Assembly (NCBI RefSeq): GCF_900291975.1
Contig: NZ_OMPN01000001.1
Coordinates: 124,001 to 188,000 of the forward strand
Length of the DNA stretch: 64,000 nucleotides
From: Agathobaculum massiliense
Lineage (GTDB): Bacteria > Bacillota > Clostridia > Oscillospirales > Butyricicoccaceae
Direction of reading: 5' to 3'
Part shown: piece by piece, positions 58,994-64,000 of the stretch
Layout: every line of letters begins with the position of its first letter
Position numbering within the stretch: the first letter of the stretch is position 1
Translations under genes and position numbers: made by a program
Notes under the pieces: model-generated
Databases searched by the model: none
Seen by the model: only the letters and a program-made list of their open reading frames with translations
Told to the model about the DNA's origin: nothing

Positions 58994-60556
58994 GTGCGGA
59001 TTCAGAAAAAAACGATTCTATATGCGGCCGGAATCCTTGCCTGCGGCAATTTGGCGCTGCAGGCGCTGGGATTCCTTTATCGCGTTATCCTCAGCCACTT
59101 TGCCGGCGCGGAGGGGCTTGGCGTTTACCGCCTAGTCAATTCCGCCTATCTGGTACTCAATGCCGGCTGCCTTTCCGGCGTGACCATGGCCTGCTCCCGT
59201 CTGAGCGCGGCCAGCGAGGCAAGGGGAGAGCGCGGAAAAATCGGTGCGATCCTCCGGCTGGCGTTCACAGTTTTTTTTACACTATGTACATTCTGCGCGG
59301 CGGTCATCCTGCTTTTCGGAAACAGGATCGCGGCCGGATGGCTGGGAGATATCCGGTGCGCCAAGGCGTTCCCGTTCGTTCTGTTATGCCTCACGCTGAC
59401 CGGTGTGGAGAATATCTTCAAGTCCCTGTTTATCGGCCTGGAACAAATGCAGTTTACCGCCTATTCCGAGGTAGGAGAACAACTGATCCGGATTTTATCA
59501 GTCGGTATCCTGTTATATGAATACCAGGGAGAGGATTACGGAACGATCGCTATGCTGATTTTTGCTGGCATGGTGGTGAGCGAAGTGTTCAGCGCTTTGT
59601 TCCTGACACGTCTGTTCCAGAAAAATATAGCGGCTGGTCAGCGCGCCGGAAGACTCGACGCAGAGACAAGCAAGCAGTTTTTCTTTATCGCGTTGCCGCT
59701 TTCCGCATCGGCTTTGGTCGGCAATATCATCAGCTCGGCCGGTTCGGTCCTGCTTCCTCAGCGGCTGATGGTGGCCGGACTGACCTATGAACAGGCACTC
59801 TCGGCACTCGGTGTAATCTCCGGTATGGCGATGCCTCTGCTTCTTCTTCCAGTGGCGCTGGTCAGCTCAGTCTGCACCGCTCTGCTTCCGGCAGTCACCG
59901 CAGCGCAGGCGGTCGGGAATATCAAGCGCGTGCAGGCGTTAATCGGCAGATCGGTTTCCACCGTCGGCCTGATTGCGCTGCCTGCTACAGCGGTGCTGAT
60001 TCCGCTTGCGCCGCAGTTGAGCGAGTTCTTCTTTGGCCAGCCGTTGACGGCCGGTTATGTAGCCCTGCTGGGAGCGGTCGCAATCGTCAGTTACTACCAG
60101 ATGTCGTCCGGCAGCCTGTTGAACGCGCTCGGGCTGCAGCATTTGAATGTGGTCACGGCAGTCAGCGCGGAGCTGGTCCAGCTCTGCCTGATGTATCGCT
60201 GGTGCGCACGGCCGACACTCGGCATTTACGGTTATCTGCTCGCCATGCTGCTGACCAGCGCGGGTGCGTTTCTAATCAATTTCTGCATTTTGCAGCGGCA
60301 TACCGGCTTCGCGGTCCGGCCGCTGCGCCGCTTTGGCGTTCCGCTACTATGCGGCGCTACCCTTTTTTGCTGGACGCGGATTTTCTACTCTGTTCTGCAA
60401 GAGTACCTCATGAATGATATTGCTGCACTGGGGGCGACAGTGTGCGGCGCAGGGCTTCTATACGTCGTTGTGCTGCGGCTGTTGGGCATACGTCTGATCC
60501 GATATCTGTCCCGCAGAATCGAAAAGCCACAGATGCCAAACGTCTGTATGTGGTAG
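58994..60556 (+). CDS. SpoVB-like polysaccharide/lipid II flippase (MOP superfamily)
   Basis: Membrane protein of 520 aa with about 14 helices. The N-terminal KKTILYAAGILACGNLALQALGFLYRVILSHFAGAEGLGVYRLVNSAY is typical of stage V sporulation protein B, which supports spore cortex synthesis, probably by moving lipid-linked precursors. Bacillus SpoVB is 518 aa. GTG at 58994 has GGGG 7 nt upstream; a GTG six codons earlier is less likely. MurJ-like relatives share the fold, so the sporulation role is inference. Confidence 0.85.
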   Translation: MRIQKKTILYAAGILACGNLALQALGFLYRVILSHFAGAEGLGVYRLVNSAYLVLNAGCLSGVTMACSRLSAASEARGERGKIGAILRLAFTVFFTLCTFCAAVILLFGNRIAAGWLGDIRCAKAFPFVLLCLTLTGVENIFKSLFIGLEQMQFTAYSEVGEQLIRILSVGILLYEYQGEDYGTIAMLIFAGMVVSEVFSALFLTRLFQKNIAAGQRAGRLDAETSKQFFFIALPLSASALVGNIISSAGSVLLPQRLMVAGLTYEQALSALGVISGMAMPLLLLPVALVSSVCTALLPAVTAAQAVGNIKRVQALIGRSVSTVGLIALPATAVLIPLAPQLSEFFFGQPLTAGYVALLGAVAIVSYYQMSSGSLLNALGLQHLNVVTAVSAELVQLCLMYRWCARPTLGIYGYLLAMLLTSAGAFLINFCILQRHTGFAVRPLRRFGVPLLCGATLFCWTRIFYSVLQEYLMNDIAALGATVCGAGLLYVVVLRLLGIRLIRYLSRRIEKPQMPNVCMW

Positions 60557-60562
60557 ACCGTC

Positions 60563-60591
60563 TTGACAAAATACCCCTGAACGGATAAGAT
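60563..60591 (+). promoter_or_regulatory. Promoter of the RNA methyltransferase gene
   Basis: TTGACA-N17-TAAGAT, 7 bp after the flippase stop. Confidence 0.75.
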
Positions 60592-60607
60592 TAAGTACAA
60601 CAGAACG

Positions 60608-60640
60608 GCTCCTGCCCGGCAGCGGCAGGGGCTTTTTTTC
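60608..60640 (+). terminator. Terminator or attenuator in the methyltransferase leader
   Basis: GCTCCTGCC, 7-nt loop, GGCAGGGGC and seven T, located just after the promoter and 20 bp before the methyltransferase start. It ends the flippase transcript and would also meet RNA polymerase from the downstream promoter. Confidence 0.85.
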
Positions 60641-60660
60641 GGAAGAAAAGAGGGAATCGA

Positions 60661-61818
60661 ATGGAACTGACCATGTGCTGCCCGACTCTGTTCGGGCTGG
60701 AAGGGATCGTCGCGGACGAACTTCGGTTCGGGGGAAAGCTGGAGGAAGTGCATGCCGAGAACGGCAGGGTTTTATTTGCGGGAGATGAAAATACGCTCGC
60801 ATGGGCCAATCTGAACCTGCGCTGTGCGGAGCGCGTCCTGATCCGTCTCGGCGTGTTTCCCGCGAAAAGCTTCGACGCTCTGTTCGAGGGTGTGCGCGCG
60901 CTGCCTTGGGAGCAGTTTATTCCGAGGGACGGGTCCTTCCCCGTCAAGGGGTACAGCCTTGATTCGGCGCTCCACTCCATACCGGACTGCCAGCGGATCG
61001 TGAAAAAAGCGGTGGTGGAACGTTTGGGACATGCCTATGGTCTATCCTGGTTCGAGGAAACCGGCGCGAAATACCAGATACAGTTTTCCATTATGCGCGA
61101 TACAGCGGAGGTATTTCTGGATACCTCCGGCCTGGGGCTGCATAAGCGCGGATATCGCGCAAACAGCAACGCCGCGCCGTTGCGGGAGACGCTCGCGGCA
61201 GCCATGGTCAAGCTGGCACGCTGGCGTGGACGAGAACCGCTGCTGGATCCATTCTGCGGTTCGGGAACGATTGCGATTGAAGCGGCGATGATCGCCCAGC
61301 GGCGCGCGCCCGGGCTGCTTCGGTCATTTGAGGCGGAGAAATGGGGTTGCCTTGACGCAGACGCCTGGCGGCTGGCTCGCGAAGCGGCCATCGACCTGAC
61401 GGATGGCGGCGCGCGGTTTTCGATTGTTGGAAGCGATATCGATCCAGCATGCGTCCAGCTTTCCATGGAGAACGCACGGAAAGCGGGCGTTGCGGGTACG
61501 GTGTTTTTTGAGCAGGTAGATGCTGTGCAGCACGATTACAGCGGGGAAGGGGTGGTGTTTGCCAATCCCCCATATGGCGAACGGCTGCTCGATGTGCAGC
61601 AGGCGGAAGCGCTCTATCGTGCGTTCGGACGCGCAACAGGGAAATCACCGATGAAGCAGTATATTCTAAGCTCGGACCCGCTGTTTGAGCGCTGTTACAG
61701 CCGGCCAGCGGATAAAAGGCGGAAGCTGTATAACGGCATGATCAAATGCGAGCTTCATATGTACTATAAGCACTCAATGCATTCGTCTGCTAAAAAACGA
61801 GAAAACGGGTCAAAGTGA
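60661..61818 (+). CDS. THUMP-domain class I RNA methyltransferase (RlmL/YpsC type)
   Basis: SAM-dependent methyltransferase (385 aa) that modifies 23S rRNA or a related RNA. N-terminal THUMP region (about 45-155), KRGYRANSNAAPLRETLAAAM linker, SAM motif LLDPFCGSGTIAIEAAMIA, GSDIDPACVQLSMENA, and catalytic NPPYGERL. This is the N-terminal RlmL/YpsC-type enzyme that targets guanine N2. GAGGGAATCGA precedes the ATG. Confidence 0.9.
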   Translation: MELTMCCPTLFGLEGIVADELRFGGKLEEVHAENGRVLFAGDENTLAWANLNLRCAERVLIRLGVFPAKSFDALFEGVRALPWEQFIPRDGSFPVKGYSLDSALHSIPDCQRIVKKAVVERLGHAYGLSWFEETGAKYQIQFSIMRDTAEVFLDTSGLGLHKRGYRANSNAAPLRETLAAAMVKLARWRGREPLLDPFCGSGTIAIEAAMIAQRRAPGLLRSFEAEKWGCLDADAWRLAREAAIDLTDGGARFSIVGSDIDPACVQLSMENARKAGVAGTVFFEQVDAVQHDYSGEGVVFANPPYGERLLDVQQAEALYRAFGRATGKSPMKQYILSSDPLFERCYSRPADKRRKLYNGMIKCELHMYYKHSMHSSAKKRENGSK

Positions 61819-61865
61819 TTCACAAAAAATTCATAAATTTTATGTCAGTTTTTCCAAAAAAACTC

Positions 61866-61897
61866 TTGCACAACGAAAAGAGTTGATGTAATATAAT
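61866..61897 (+). promoter_or_regulatory. groES: Promoter of groESL
   Basis: TTGCAC with -10 candidates TAATAT (N17) or TATAAT (N20), just upstream of CIRCE. Confidence 0.7.
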
Positions 61898-61904
61898 AAT
61901 CGAG

Positions 61905-61931
61905 TTAGCACTCAGGACAAAAGAGTGCTAA
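61905..61931 (+). promoter_or_regulatory. CIRCE operator (HrcA binding site)
   Basis: TTAGCACTC-N9-GAGTGCTAA, an exact match to the consensus. HrcA repression is lifted by heat because HrcA needs GroEL. Confidence 0.98.
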
Positions 61932-61962
61932 ACCCTGATTCAGTCAACTTTAATTTTTATAG

Positions 61963-62259
<297 letters not shown>

Positions 62260-62272
62260 TTTGAGGAGGTAA

Positions 62273-63904
<1,632 letters not shown>

Positions 63905-63925
63905 TCCAAATTCCCGTTCGGTTTA

Positions 63926-63962
63926 AAAAAATACTCCGACAATTAAAGTCGGAGTATTTTTT
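63926..63962 (+). terminator. Terminator of groESL
   Basis: AAAAAATACTCCGAC, 7-nt loop, GTCGGAGTATTTTTT. Confidence 0.94.
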
Positions 63963-64000
63963 CATAGGCACGGACACGACCCTCATTTGTTTTTGCTGTA

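Overview
The window looks like core chromosome of a GC-moderate (by eye about 55%), spore-forming, anaerobic Bacillota of class Clostridia, possibly an Oscillospiraceae/Butyricicoccaceae-type gut bacterium. Pointers are hprK, cwlD, a spoVB-like flippase, a SpoIID-domain protein, HrcA/CIRCE control of groESL, sigma-A promoters of TTGACA-N17-TATAAT type, strong AGGAGG ribosome sites, many GTG/TTG starts, a transketolase split into two genes, and an iron alcohol dehydrogenase very like clostridial 4-hydroxybutyrate dehydrogenase. The genus is inference. I see no rRNA, tRNA, prophage, insertion sequence or CRISPR array.

Layout. 1-2370: polar amino-acid ABC transporter (binding protein cut by the window edge, permease, ATPase). 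2409-5976 (minus): tex, azlCD, rpmB. 6178-8918: hprK, a PHP phosphatase and a ROK sugar kinase. 9063-13031: a modular cell-wall amidase, a Cys-rich redox protein, a DUF6514-like protein, a two-gene chromate-type transporter and a glyoxalase. 13175-20951: the conserved housekeeping run gdpP-rplI-dnaB-tilS-hpt-ftsH. 21087-23138: membrane protein/XRE pair and an NSS symporter. 23366-27209: pheB-like ACT protein, hom, thrB, lysC. 27306-34925: small Cys protein, membrane-bound XRE regulator, cysteine hydrolase, cwlD, radA, an adaptor/permease pair, and pyrB with a PyrI-like zinc tail. 34963-36650 (minus): thiD and a radical SAM protein. 36755-40629: metF, a separate MetH reactivation domain, and a short metH. 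40681-43556: tiny protein, WYL regulator, macrodomain protein, Xer recombinase. 43576-47058 (minus): decayed binding-protein remnant, split transketolase, 4HbD-like dehydrogenase. 47059-47657: gene-free but promoter-rich, with a candidate small RNA. 47658-50817 (minus): asd-dapA-dapB behind a lysine riboswitch. 50856-53609: SpoIID-domain protein and queA. 53664-57465 (minus): pgl-gnd-zwf. 57757-63904: tgt, spoVB-like gene, an RNA methyltransferase, groESL.

How the genes work together. The aspartate family is well covered: lysC, asd, dapA, dapB, hom, thrB, metF and metH, with lysine feeding back through the riboswitch. pgl-gnd-zwf form a complete oxidative pentose-phosphate operon. queA and tgt, both for tRNA queuosine, flank that operon on the opposite strand. 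cwlD, the spoVB-like flippase, the SpoIID-domain protein and the modular amidase all act on the cell wall or spore cortex.

The most interesting points are: the SpoIID fold interrupted by a copper-amine-oxidase-like module that also occurs in the amidase 42 kb away; a hairpin placed between the ribosome site and start codon of queA; an orphan promoter-to-terminator unit with 30-bp-spaced direct repeats; the PyrI-type zinc tail on PyrB; and the three-piece methionine synthase system.
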